Assembly: GCA_963575745.1 (NCBI GenBank)
Contig: CAUYUJ010000712.1
Location: 40,001 to 104,000 of the forward strand
Length of the DNA: 64,000 nucleotides
DNA from: Prorocentrum cordatum
Taxonomy: Eukaryota; Sar; Dinophyceae; Prorocentrales; Prorocentraceae
Reading direction: 5' to 3'
The translations under genes and the position numbers were made by a program. This document shows positions 53,090 through 63,672 of the stretch, piece by piece. The first letter of the stretch is position 1. Every line of letters starts with the position of its first letter. Under the pieces are notes generated by a model that did not search any database, was not told the origin of the DNA, and saw only the letters and a program-made list of their open reading frames with translations.

Positions 53090-53740
53090 CAGGTGGGGCT
53101 TGGGGCAGAGGGCCACGGGGCGGGGGTCCAACTCAGGCGCTGGGGACGGGGGGGGGGGGGGGAGGTGGTGTGCGTCGCGACGCGGAATAAAATTGTCGGG
53201 GCGGAGGGGCGGGGCGGGCCCCCACTGGGGCGCTGGGGACGCGGGGAGGGGGGGGGGGGTGGGTGCGTCGCGACGCGGAATAAAGGTTCGCTGGGGACGC
53301 GGGGGGGCTCGGGCAGAGAGCCACGGCGCGGGGGTCCCACTCTGGCGCTGGGGACGCGGGGGTGGGGCTCGGGGCAGAGAGCCACGGCGCGGAGGTCCCA
53401 CTCTGGCGCTGGGGACGCGGGGGGGGGGGGGAGGGCGACGCGGAATAAAGCGTTCGTGGCAGAGGGGGCTGGGCGGGGCTCCCGCTGGGGCGCTGGGGAC
53501 GCGGGAGGGCTCGGGGCAGAGAGCCACGGCGCGGCGGTCCCACTCTGGCGCTGGGGACGCGGTGGGGGGGGGGGGGGGCGACGCGGAAATAAGCGTTCGT
53601 GGCGGAGGGGGCACTGGGCGGGGCTCCCGCTGGGGCGCTGGGGACGCGGGGGGGCTCGGGGCAGAGAGCCACGGCGCGGGGGTCCCACTCTGGCGCTGGG
53701 GACGAGGGGGGGGTGCGACGCGGAATAAAGTGGTCGGAGC
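53090..53740. repeat. GC-rich minisatellite
   Basis: Alternating units built from GGGCAGAGAGCCACGGCGCG, GTCCCACTCTGGCGCTGGGG and GCGACGCGGAATAAA with G runs. About ten units of 55-75 bp. Confidence 0.9.
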
Positions 53741-53934
53741 TTCAAACACCCTGTGCAAGAGAATAAAAGCGCAGCCTTTTTACGGCCTGCGTCGAGGTCG
53801 AAGGTGCCCCCAATAGGGGGCGCCAATTTCAGCCGCCACTCCGCCACGGCCCCCTAGGGACCCCAGAGACGAATCAAAAGAATCCCAAGACGCCCCAGAG
53901 AAGACCCGAAGTCTGCCGGGTAGGGCCACAATCG

Positions 53935-54060
53935 TTAGGTCGGGCATGTCCCCGTACAGGCAGAAACTGGAGGAAAACTTAATAATCTTCAAAAAATGCC
54001 CCGGACTATGTTTGACGAGTTGTATAGAATTCCTCATGTAGGGGGACACGCCCGACTCAA
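53935..54060 (+). mobile_element. introner-like element 12
   Basis: AGGTCGGGCATGTCCCCGTA at the left; CCTCATGTAGGGGGACACGC then CCGACT at the right. CACAATCG and CACAAGCG flank it (one mismatch). Confidence 0.85.
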
Positions 54061-54180
54061 CACAAGCGGTCCCCAAAGACTGTTCCCGAAGCCTGCCCGT
54101 CGAGCTCTCAAGACGCGCGCTCGAGCGGCGAGGCCCGCCACCAACGCTCCCGAAAGGCCACGCAGACGGCGCCATAGCCT

Positions 54181-54731
54181 CCAGTCGGGCGCGTCTCTCT
54201 GCAGGCGGATCTTGGACGACAGATCAAAAACAGCCAAAACAAATAAGGAAAATGGCGATCACGATGCACATAAAATAATAATAATAATAATGATAATAAT
54301 AATAATAATAATGATGATGATGGTGCTACGAATAATAACAATAATAGTAATAATACGAATAATAATAACAATAATTCGCATCATCACCATAATCATAATG
54401 ATAATAATCATAATAATACTAATAATAATAATAATACTAATACTTATGATAGTAATATTCGGAAGGAAGAAGAGTAGTAATAACAATAATAATAATACTC
54501 ATAATAGTAATGACAATACTGATACGAAATATGATAGTGAAAATGATGATACTGAAAACTACTGATGTAATATTAATACTGATAATAATGGTGTAGTAAG
54601 AAAAGAATAAGAATAATAATAAGAAGAATAAGAAGAATAAGAAGAAGAACAACTATAATATAACTAAAACTAAATTCGTCCACAAGCCATTGTTTATCAT
54701 TTTGAACATCCCCCCTGTGGGGCCCGCACAG
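54181..54731 (+). mobile_element. introner-like element 13 expanded by an AT-rich ATA repeat
   Basis: Left end AGTCGGGCGCGTCTCTCTGC then AGGCGGATCTTGGACGACAG; right end decayed (ACATCCCCCCTGTGGGGCCC). Between them, 54275-54660 is an ATA/AATAAT imperfect array, the most AT-rich DNA in the window. Confidence 0.65.
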
Positions 54732-54829
54732 ATGGCCGGGGAGGAGTCTCCGAAAGGCCACCAAGAGACGCCCCACACGTCAAGAGACCCACTGAGCCGC
54801 CGCCCCCCCAATCCTCCCCGTCCCCCTCC

Positions 54830-55018
54830 CCCTCCTCCTCTTCCCTCCTCCTCCTCCTCCTCCTCCTCCTCTCCTCCTCCTCCTCCTCCTCCTCCCCTCC
54901 TCCCTCCTCCTCCTCCTCCTCCTCCTCTCCTTCCTTCCTCCTCCTCCTCCTCCTCCTCCTCCTCCTCCTCCTCCTCCTTCTCCTCCTCCTCCTCCTCCCC
55001 CTCCTCCTCCAGCTGCGC
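54830..55018. repeat. CTC array
   Basis: CTC/CCT triplets, several breaks. Confidence 0.95.
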
Positions 55019-55319
55019 GCGCGAGTCTGCCGCGCGCCCCGGCGCACGTTGATCGGGAGCCGGCAGAACCCTCCGCCGCCCCCCAAGGAATGTGGACGGC
55101 TCACGCGGGGGTGGCCGGCAGTCTCAGACGGCGGCCACTCCCAGGGGGGAGGGGTCTGCCAGCCAGGGCCTCTGGAGAGCATACCCGGGACCGCCACGGC
55201 GACCAAGAGGATGGTGCCGGCGCTGGCGTCGTCCCCCGCCGTCTCCGGCCCGCGTCGGGCCTGGCAGCGCCCGCGCCCCGCGCTCCCGGGCGTCGAGCAG
55301 CGCCGCGCTGTCCAGCCCC

Positions 55320-55775
55320 GCCGCTGCGTCGCCGCCCCGGCCGCCGCGCCAGCCTGCAGCCGCCCCGCCAACTCCTCCAGCTTGCAGCGGCGCCGCCGGC
55401 TAGCGCCGCCTCCCGCGACAGCCGCGCCAAGCCTGCAGTCCGGTCGCCAAACCCTGGCCCAGCGCCGGCCGCCTTGGGCCTCGCCGCGGCGGCGTCGCCA
55501 AGCGTTCGTGCAGCATTCGCGGCCGGCCAGAGTGCCAGCCCTGCTCGCCGGCCGCGGCCGGCAGCGGCGCGGCGCCCGCGGCCCAGCCAGCGCGGCCCGC
55601 TCGGCGCTTCTGGCTCAGTTAGAGCGTCAGCAGCTCAGCCACCTCCGGGGTTCACGCGCCTGGCGCTGGCGGCCCAGCCCTGCGCCTGCGTCGCCGCCAG
55701 CACCGCGTCGGCGGCCTGGCGTTCGAGGACGCACCCGAGCGACTGGTGGAGTCGCCGGATGGCCGCCGAGCGTTC
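55320..55775 (-). CDS. unidentified coding-like stretch
   Basis: 55640-55775 reads DTERSAAIRRLHQSLGCVLE then RQAADAVLAATQAQGWAASA, an amphipathic Ala/Arg-rich helix pattern. Near 55330-55400 another frame reads KLEELAGRLQAGAAAGA. Together they look like exons of an Ala-rich coiled-coil protein, but the frames are not joined by a convincing splice pair. The adjoining Glu-run is only the read-through of the GAG array. Confidence 0.25.
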
Positions 55776-56020
55776 TGTGTCCTCCTCCTCCTCCTCCTCC
55801 TCCTCCTCCTCCTCCTCCTCCTCCTCCTCCTCCTCCTCCTCCTCCTCCTCCTCCTCCTCTCCTCCTCCTCCTCCTCTCCTCCTCCTCCTCCTCTCCTCCT
55901 CCTCCTCCTCCTCCTCCCCTCCTCCTCCTCCTCCTCCTTCCTCCTCCTCCTCCTCCTCCTCCTCCTCCTCCTCCTCCTCCTCCTCCTCCTCCCTCCTCCC
56001 TCCTCCTCTCCTCCCCACCC
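55776..56020. repeat. CTC array
   Basis: About 240 bp of CTC with CTCT breaks. Confidence 0.95.
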
Positions 56021-56269
56021 TCCGCTGCCCCCTCCCGTGCCCCTCCCCCCCTGCCTCCCGATTCCCACGGCGAGGCCCCTCCTCGTCCCGCCACTGGGCA
56101 CGTCAGTGGTTTCACCTGAGACCTCCTCGTCGTTTAGAAAATGAGGCGTCCCACGGAAAGACCCCTCCCCAACTGGTGCCTTATATTATGACCGGAGCTT
56201 CTCCCGCTTATCCGGCACGCGGGTCATCGTCCACCCCTCCTCCCGCCTGCTCCTCCTCCTCCTCGGAGG

Positions 56270-56475
56270 AGGGATGGAGGAGGAGGAGGAGGAGGAGGAG
56301 GAGGAGGAGGAGGAGGAGGAGAGGAGGGAGGAGGGAGGAGGAGGAGGAGGAGGGGAGGAGGAGGAGAGGAGGAGGAGAGGAGGAGGAGGAGGAGGAGTGA
56401 GGGAGAGGAGGAGGAGGAGGAGGAGGAGGAGGAGGAGGAGGGAGGGAGGGAGGGAGGGAGGGAGGGAGGGAGAGA
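56270..56475. repeat. GAG and GGAG arrays
   Basis: GAG triplets, then GGGA tetranucleotides at 56440-56472. The sequence from 56480 to 57240 is unique with no recognised gene. Confidence 0.95.
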
Positions 56476-57239
56476 GGAAGGGCTCCTGGCCGGAGTCCAA
56501 GCAGGAGCACCTTGCACGGCTCCCGACTGGACCAGACGAAACCAGACCACGCGGGGGCCGACCGCATCATCTGACCTGCCCACAGGGGGGGACCAGACCA
56601 TCAGAGAGACTAGGCGAAGTACTGGCCAGGCCATACCAATGGAAGATGAGTAAAGAGGAGGAGAAATTCCGTTTTCCACTCACACACACAAACAAAAAAG
56701 AGGAGGAGAAATTGCATACACTCTGGTAGCCTCATCCTCCTCCCTCCCTCCCGTCGCCTCGTCCTGCGCTTCCTCCCCGCCCCGCTTCTTTGTCGTCCTC
56801 CCCCTCGCACATACGACGGCTCATTGTGCGACGCATCCATCCCAGCTCAACTTCCCCATCCCCACAAGCCATCATCTCTCACCCCTCCTTCCTCCTCCAT
56901 CATGAACCTTATCTCCTCTTCCCCTCCTCAAACTCCCATTCATACGTTGCCTCCTGTGTAGAAGTTGGACCCCTCATCCCGCAGCATCCCTCCTGCTGCG
57001 GCTCTTCCTCGTGGCGAAAGGCCTCACAGCTTGTCGCGGAGGCCTCACGCCAAGTGTGATTAAGGAGGAGCAGCAGCAGCGGAAAGCAGCACGAGTCGGA
57101 GGACCTGAAAGGGTAGAGTTGGAGGATACGCCTCCCACCTAGCCCCCCAAAAAGGAAGAAACGGAGAACTGCGGCACTGGGTAGAACACCAGGGTGAGCG
57201 GGGTATGTAGGCACATCCGTCTGGTCTCTGACGGAATAC

Positions 57240-58060
57240 CGTCTTCATCTTCATCTTCATGAACGCCGTCGTCGTTGTCGTCGTCCCCGTCGTCGTCGGC
57301 GGCGCCATCATCGTCGTCACCATCTCCCGTCGTCATCACCAGCAAAGCAGCACGGTCGCAACCACCATCAACAGCAAGCCTGAGGATTTTCAGACTCTTG
57401 TCTTTCAATTTGGCACGTCCCACAATCAACATAAATCACTTAGGGGCCTCGGAACAGAGAGAACGTGGAGGGAGGGTGTATTGCAACATCGTTGGCGCGT
57501 CTTGGGTCGACACTGGTCCGCTTCCTCCTCCGCCTCCTCCTCCTCCTCCTCCTCCTCCTGCTGCTTGCCTGCCGTCCCGCCGTCGACATCATGGTCCTCG
57601 CCGACGTCTGCTGGTGTCCCGTCCTCGCAATCGCCAGCCCCGACTGTCCCGAGCCCGGGACGGCGCACCCTCGCGGCTCCTCGCTCGCCCTGCACAGGAG
57701 AACCAGGGACGCCTGGCGCCGCGCAACCTCGTCGTCATCCTGCTACTGCCACTCCTGGCGTCCTCGTCCTGGTCCAGCACATCCTCCTCCTCATCCCCCT
57801 TTTCCTCGTTGTCCTCCTCCTCCGGCTCCTCGTCTTCCGTCGACTCCTCATACAGCTCGTTCTGCTCCCTCTCCTCCTCCTCCTCCTCCTCCTCCTCCTC
57901 CTTCTGTTACCCTTGCCCTCATCTTCCTCCTGCACCACATGGTCATATCATCCTCTTCCTCATCCTCATCCTCGCCATCCCCAGCAGCAACAGCATCAGC
58001 ATCACCCTCATCATGACCATCAGCATCACCGTGATCCTGTGAATCATCCATCTCCTCCGT
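57240..58060. repeat. imperfect CTC/ATC/GTC trinucleotide-rich DNA
   Basis: The minus strand would read as Asp/Glu-rich protein (for example DDSQDHGDADGHDEGDADAV near 58000). A minus-strand frame starting with Met at 58276 (MKVMQFTDALQSQVSSEEVS) runs into it. It could be an acidic protein exon or merely a decayed repeat downstream of the Dabb gene. Confidence 0.5.
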
Positions 58061-58582
58061 TTCCTCCGCCTTCCCCCCTGGCCTCCAACTTTGTGGCGCA
58101 ACAATTGGGATCTTGGGACCTCTTACGGAAGCGAAGATGTATGATTCTTTGTTCAAAATGGTGTTCTCGTTTGAATGGCAGGCTCCCCGTTGTGACAACA
58201 AAAACATTACAATCGCAGAAACTTCTTCGGAGGAGACTTGAGACTGAAGGGCGTCTGTAAATTGCATCACCTTCAAAGCATCATGGGCTTACGCTGGCCT
58301 TCCTCCTCCTCCTCCTCCTTCTCATCCTCCCCGCCCTCCTCACACTTCACCTCCTTCTCGTTACGCCTGTCCTCCTGAGCCTCCTTGTCCTCCACCCCTG
58401 CCTTCTCTTCCTCGCTCCCACTGTCGCTTTGCTCTGCTCGCCCTGCCCATGCTCCTGGAGCCAATAATTCGACGGCCGCGCGGCATCGGCTTCCGCGGTA
58501 AAACCACTCGAGGCGTGGCAGCAAGCAGAGCAAGCGAAAGGGTCGTGAAGAAGACTGAGAACGGAACTCTGGGCTGACTACG

Positions 58583-59032
58583 TTACGCCGCGCCGTGCAG
58601 CGGGAGCACCAACTCCGTGTCAAATACAAGCGGCGGACCCGTTGCACCTGCAGGCTTCATGTGGCCCACCCACTCCTCCTTGTGCAGGGCCGAGTGCAAG
58701 TAGGCCTTGAGCGAGGACATGTCGTCTGCGATCACCTGCAAGCAGTGGGTGTATCCGCTCGCCTTGTCAGGCCACTCCAGTGCAGCCAGGGTCTCCCCGA
58801 AGGACAACCCGGGAGCGCCCGCAGGGCGGAACGAGGCCACGATGCCCGCCATATCGTTGAACCTGCCCACGGTCTCCTGCATGCGCCCGTAGACTTCCAC
58901 GGGGAGCTCCGGAAGCTTGAACAGCACGACGTGCTGTATCTTGCCGGCCGTGGCGGACAGCGCCAGCTCGGAGTCGAAGACCAAAGGCGGGCCCCGCGCC
59001 CCAGCTGGCATCATGTGAGCGACCCACTCCTC
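58583..59032 (-). CDS. last exon: end of Dabb 1 and all of Dabb 2
   Basis: 149 codons and a TAA stop at 58583-58585. It begins EEWVAHMMPAGARGPPLVFD (end of the first repeat). The second domain then runs from KIQHVVLFKLPELPVEVYGR to GYTHCLQVIADDMSSLKAYL and HKEEWVGHMKPAGA. HVVLFK and the Y-TH...Y---H pattern are the Dabb signature. The two repeats are alike, including FRPAGAPGLS and ALEWPDK, so they arose by tandem duplication. The acceptor is GCAGAG|GAGGAG. Confidence 0.9.
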   Translation of the reverse strand, partial: EEWVAHMMPAGARGPPLVFDSELALSATAGKIQHVVLFKLPELPVEVYGRMQETVGRFNDMAGIVASFRPAGAPGLSFGETLAALEWPDKASGYTHCLQVIADDMSSLKAYLHSALHKEEWVGHMKPAGATGPPLVFDTELVLPLHGAA

Positions 59033-62000
59033 CTCTGCGCAGAAGGCACCTGCAAACCACCACAACCATGCCTGGCACGGTGCATACGCCGCCCTGGCCC
59101 TCGGCAGGAAGGGCCACATACAAAAACACACACACACACACCACCCCAGGGCCCAGGATGGCCCTGGCCAGGCACGATGGTGGTGCACAGGTGCCTCGTG
59201 CGTATCCTTGTGCAACGGTGAGTGCAGGTAGGCCTTCAGCGAGGGTACGTCGTCGGCGACCAGGTTCATGCAGTGCGTGTAGCCCTCGGTCTTGTCCGGC
59301 CACTCCAACCCTGACAGCGTGCCGGCCAGGGAGAGGCCTGGCGCCCCCGCCGGCCTGAAGGACACTCTGATGCCCTCCAGGCAGCCCAGCCTGGCGATCG
59401 TCTCCTGCATCTGGGCGTAGACGTCCTCGGGAACGTCGGGCATCCTGAAGAGCACGGTGTGCAGTATCCTCGTATTCTTCTTCTTCTCGCCGGCCCGGAC
59501 CTCCGCGTGGGTCCTCAGGACCACGTCGCAGGCCACCGGGAGGTGGTCGCTGCCCCAGCGCATCACCGCCTGATCCGCCACTGTGCCCCCCGGCACGCTG
59601 AGGCGTGGCAGGCTGCCAAGTGCTGCCCAGTGGGGGCTCCGTACTGTAAGTATTCTAAGGGGCCCCCCATCCTCCGAACCACACCCCAGAGCATGCATCC
59701 CCCCTCCGAAGGCTCCCTTGGCGGCCCGACACTTCCCTCGGGGCCTCCAAAAGTCTGCAAGGCTGCCAAGACGGCCCTTGAAGACCACCAAGGCCACCAA
59801 GATGACCCAATTGCCTCAAGAGACACCCATCAGCTAAAAAAAAAAAAAAAAAAAAAACAGACGCATAATGGGCCCCAAGAGGCGTCCAAGATACCGACGA
59901 GAGGGCGAAGAGACCATCTTGAAAGTATCGAAGCTTCCCAAAACAGTGCTTGCACTTACGGGTTCTTGATTGCGTCACTGAGGAATTGGGGGGCTCCAGC
60001 GAAGTTTCGCCAAATTGTCGCCCGTGGCCAGCTCGTGGCCGCCTCGTGCGCTGGGTGGGTCTGGCGAGGCTTCGCCAAGTTGCCGCCAGTGGCCGCCTGG
60101 TGACCGCTTCTTGCGCTGGGTGGGTCTGGCGAGGTTTTCTCAAGTTGCCGCCAGTGGCCGCCTCGTGGCCGCCTCGTTCGCTGAGTGGGTCCGGCGAAAT
60201 TTCGCCGCGCTGCCGTCGGTGGCCGCCTCAAGCCGCCTCGTGCGCTGGGTGGCTCCCGTGTTTCGCCACACTGCCGCCCGTGGCTGCCTCGTGGCCGCCT
60301 CGTGCGCTTGGTGTGTCTGGCGATGCTTCGCCACGTTGCCGCCCCTTGCCGTCTCGTGGCTGCACCGTGCGTCCACTGCATACCTTACATCACATAGGGC
60401 CTCCTCTCAAAAGAAGAATCATCTCTACCAACGTCTCCCCCAGGGGTATTGGTCCCCCCGGGGACATTACGACTTCCATGGCCCCATCGTTCATCTTTCA
60501 GCTGAACTACTACCATTCAAGCTAGGCCGGTTATCGTCCCCCCTACTCATTCCTGTCAAATACGACTATGTTCGTGTATTCGTCTATCGCAAAAGATCGA
60601 GTGTCAAAAGCCCACTGCAAGACGAAAAAACTAAACAAAAAAAGCACGCGCGCGCACGCGTCGAAGCCATACTAAACACACCGTTGCCGCACACATCTCA
60701 ACATAAAAAACATCGAATGCCGCAAGTTTTCTCGTGACACATATTGCAGACTCTCTGCCTGCGCGAATTTGCTGAAATCAACGGGAAAGCCACGTGATTG
60801 AACAATCTCTAACAGCCCCCGCATTCTACGCAGTGCATCCGGGGGCAATCCAGCACGCGCCCAGTGCACGAATCCGTATCATCAAATGATATGATGTGGG
60901 CCACACGCGCGCGCGCCACTCGCGCGTCCACCTTCCGAAACCATCGGTGTTCGAAACATCCCGAGAACTTTTCACAACCATGTCAAATCCACTTCGAAAG
61001 AATGTCTTGCGCTTCCGCGCGCTTGCACACTTCCTCCCCACTTCCTCACCACCACCCTCACCAACGCCATCGCGTCACAGCCGTTATTGTCATCGCCAGT
61101 CGCCGCCAGTGCCTCCATTATCCTCAAATCACCATTCTCACCGGCGCATAGAAATCATCATCGTCATCGTCGTCACCGGCATCGGTACCGTCATTGGCCT
61201 TGCCGTCGCCATCGTCATCATCGCCACCACCATCGCTACTATCATCATCGTTGCCGCCGTTGCCGGCGTCCTCATGATACATCGCCCGCACCGACCCGTA
61301 CTGAAGTGACCGCGCGCCCGCGCGGCTTATGTGACGCGTAGGAAAATTCCCAATGATAAGCGCCATCGCGGCTGCGTCGGTTGTACTCAACCAGCTGACC
61401 GCGCTGCTCGCGGGCTCGCACGCGCTAGCGCAGCCGCAGAGATGCGCCAGCCAGTGCTAAGTAGTCACCGCAATCGTGGCCGCATGGGTTTTGCCAAACA
61501 AGTTGCGGGTGGGAGGGTGGCCTGATTAAGCGAGCAGTGGAGTTGACGACGTCAAGTTCTGCAAGGTGGATGTCACCACATAGCTTCCACCTCGTAGCTC
61601 ATACCAAAGAGCACCACGTGAATTATACCACATGGCTCATAGATTAAAGGTCACACAACATCTATTGCCCCACATAGCTTACACACCATAGCTCACATCA
61701 CATATATTGTACTTCCTCTTTTGCACTACGTAGATTACACAACGTAGCTGACACCACATAGTCCACACCACGTATATTGCACCGCATAGCGTAGGCCGCA
61801 CCACATCTTTTACATCACATTGCCAAAACCACCTATACACCACGTGGCTTACACCGCATAGCTCACGCCGCATTTAGTGCAACACCTATATTGCGCCACA
61901 TAACTTGCACCTCGCGGCTCACACTACAGATCATACGCAACATACCACTGCTCGGGGTCCACGCTGGCAAACATGTTGAAACCCTATGGAAATACTGAGT

Positions 62001-63672
62001 TGGATACTAGAGGGCCCCAGATCATCACAGGGGGGGGGTGATAAAGTTCGGGGCCGCGGGGGGATCATCAAAAACTGTCTCGGCAGGGTCAGCCTCAAGA
62101 ATGTTGAGGAGGGGGCTGAGGGCGTTCCCCCCCCCTCTTCCTCCTCCTCCTCCTCGTCCTCCTCCTCCTCCTCCCTCTCTTCGTCCTTCCCCTTGTGCTT
62201 CGTAGCTCGTTTTGCTCGGGCGCACTTTGGTGGCGGTTTATGCAGCTCGAGCGGCCTTCGCCGCGAGGGAGGGGGAGGAGGAAAAAAGTCAACGCTAGAA
62301 TATGATCAGATTCCTCTTGTAAAAAGAATCCAGTTGGGGAGGTGTTCAACTCGACGTGTAGGGGAGTCCATGGGGGTGATGTTCGGGGATGCTGAACACC
62401 CGGGATCAAAAAAGTTCTGGGCGAGGGGAGGGGGAGTGGGGGGGGGGGAGGGGGGGAGGAAGGAGCGCCAGGAGGAGGCACACGAATGGGGAGGGGCAGG
62501 AGGAGGGGAAGCGGCAGCTTGGGACCACGAAGCGTGTGCGGGGTGTGCCACGGTGGGGGTCAACGAGAACACCGAAACCTGAGAAGTGTATGGCACAACG
62601 ATACCCTACTCGCTCGCTAAGCTGATGCTGATCACGAGATGAGGACGATAACGAATGCTGACGGTGATTGGAATGGTTTTGCGATGTTAGTCAGTGTCAA
62701 TGATATCAATGTCATGACTGAAATGATATCAATGTAAAACATCCGCTCTGCGATTCGAGCTCTCCCCCCCAAAATACAACAGTTCGGCCCCGGCGCCCCC
62801 CACCGAATTTGAAAAAGATGTAGCCCCGGAGATCATCAACACTAGAGTTAGGTCGGGCATGTCCTCCTACAGGCAGGTTTTCGAAGAAAACAACAAAGAG
62901 TCAAAGACTCGAAAATAATGCACAAAAAATCGGGAAATCATCCCCAGACCATTGTTTCACTATTTTTGAATACTCCTCTTGGAGGGGGACACGCCCGACT
63001 TGACACTAGAGGGTTGAGGGGGGGGGATGCTTCATTATGCAGGGCAGGTGGTTATGTTGATGCTCCAGGCCCTCTCTGCTGAAGATGACTTCAAGAGGGC
63101 CTCGGAGGGGCCAGAGAGAGGCCGAACGAGCCCACCGAGGGCCCCAAGAAGCTGAACGAAAGGGCCCACATTACAGCCCCTGAGAAGGGCCCCAAGATGG
63201 CCCAAGAGGGACCCGCAACAGCCCAAAGTGGATCGCTAATGGACGAAGTGGGCCCGAAGAAACCCCCAGATACTCCCCAGATGGCCGAGAGGGCCCAAGA
63301 CGACTCAAGATGGCCCAAGACGGCACCAAGACGGCACCAAGACGGCCCAAGAGGGTCCCACGAGGGCCACAAGACGGCCCCACGACAGCCCAAGACAGCC
63401 CCAGGCGGCCCAGGCAGGCCTCATGAGAGCCCCATCGACGAATGGAGACGAGACGTGCCACGCATTGCGGCCGTCTGGGCGGTGCTCAAAGCGTTGCCAC
63501 ACAGCGCTCTGCGCACGGCAGCGGAATGTGCCGCAGGCGGCCGGATAGATGCCGTAGTCCGCGTCGGCGGCCGCCGCCTGCTCCTCCTCGGCCGCCAGCT
63601 GGACGGGCGCTGCCTCCGCCGACGGCCCGCCGGCCGTCCCCACAAAGACGAAGTCGATAACCATATTCGCGC
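58583..63672 (-). CDS. EEP-Dabb-Dabb protein gene (overview, 5' end off window)
   Basis: The two clear exons (59207-59622 and 58583-59032) encode WGSDHLPVACDVVL, the C-terminal SDH signature of the endonuclease/exonuclease/phosphatase (DNase I-like) superfamily. Two stress-responsive A/B-barrel (Dabb) domains of about 95 residues follow. A further exon near 63.6 kb carries MVIDFVFVG, which resembles the Ile-Asp-Tyr-Ile-Phe strand of the same EEP fold. EEP enzymes hydrolyse phosphodiesters in nucleic acids or lipids; Dabb domains form dimeric barrels, often with unknown ligand. The order EEP then Dabb then Dabb in one reading frame is what the sequence shows. Joint function is not deducible. 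Exons between 59.6 and 63.6 kb may be missing. Confidence 0.7.
59207..59622 (-). CDS. penultimate exon: EEP end and Dabb 1
   Basis: The segment TVADQAVMRWGSDHLPVACD is the catalytic SDH loop of EEP enzymes. After about 15 linker residues comes Dabb 1: ILHTVLFRMPDVPEDVYAQM to GYTHCMNLVADDVPSLKAYL and HSPLHK. The donor AAG|GATACG is GA type, and the 174-bp intron with AG|G acceptor restores HKEEWV as in the second repeat. The upstream limit is approximate; three AG acceptors lie between 59605 and 59625. Confidence 0.85.
59837..59858 (+). repeat. A22 homopolymer
   Basis: An uninterrupted run of 22 A in GC-rich DNA, preceded by degenerate CCAAGACGGCC-type repeats (59690-59830). Confidence 0.95.
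59999..60370. repeat. minisatellite of about 60-66 bp units
   Basis: Six units with TGGCCGCCTCGTGCGCTGGG, TGGGTCTGGCGAGG and TTCGCCAAGTTGCCGCC, within the EEP-Dabb gene. 60370-61080 is unique sequence without a recognised feature. Confidence 0.9.
61080..61290. repeat. imperfect ATC/GTC trinucleotide repeat
   Basis: CATCATCGTCATCGTCGTCA and similar, with CACC interruptions. Confidence 0.8.
61570..61930. repeat. short-period minisatellite CACCACATAGCT
   Basis: About twenty degenerate 12-bp units such as CACACCACATAGCTTACACC. Composition is lower in GC than the surroundings. Confidence 0.85.
62130..62185. repeat. CTC array
   Basis: CTC triplets with GTC and CTCT breaks. 62190-62840 has GGGGAGGG runs and otherwise unique sequence, including a short imperfect repeat AATGATATCAATGTCATGAC at about 62700. 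Confidence 0.9.
62847..63002 (+). mobile_element. introner-like element 14
   Basis: AGGTCGGGCATGTCCTCCTA at the left; GGGGGACACGCCCGACTT at the right. An exact 8-bp duplication ACACTAGA (62839-62846, 63003-63010). The interior has AAATCATCCCCAGACCATTG. Confidence 0.95.
63060..63430. repeat. degenerate CCCAAGATGGCC minisatellite
   Basis: Loosely repeated GGCCCAAGAGGG, GGCCCAAGACGGC and ACCAAGACGGC units, like 31480-32055. Confidence 0.8.
63614..63672 (-). CDS. probable EEP exon (ANMVIDFVFVGTAGGPSAE)
   Basis: NMVIDFVFVG resembles the Ile-Asp-Tyr-Ile-Phe strand that precedes the SDH loop in EEP enzymes. Same strand and order as the downstream Dabb exons. The limits assume a CGCAG|GCGCGA acceptor and a GAG|GCAGCG donor; the phase to the next known exon does not close, so an exon is missing or a boundary is wrong. 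Frames up to 63790 upstream and 63500 downstream stay open. Confidence 0.45.
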
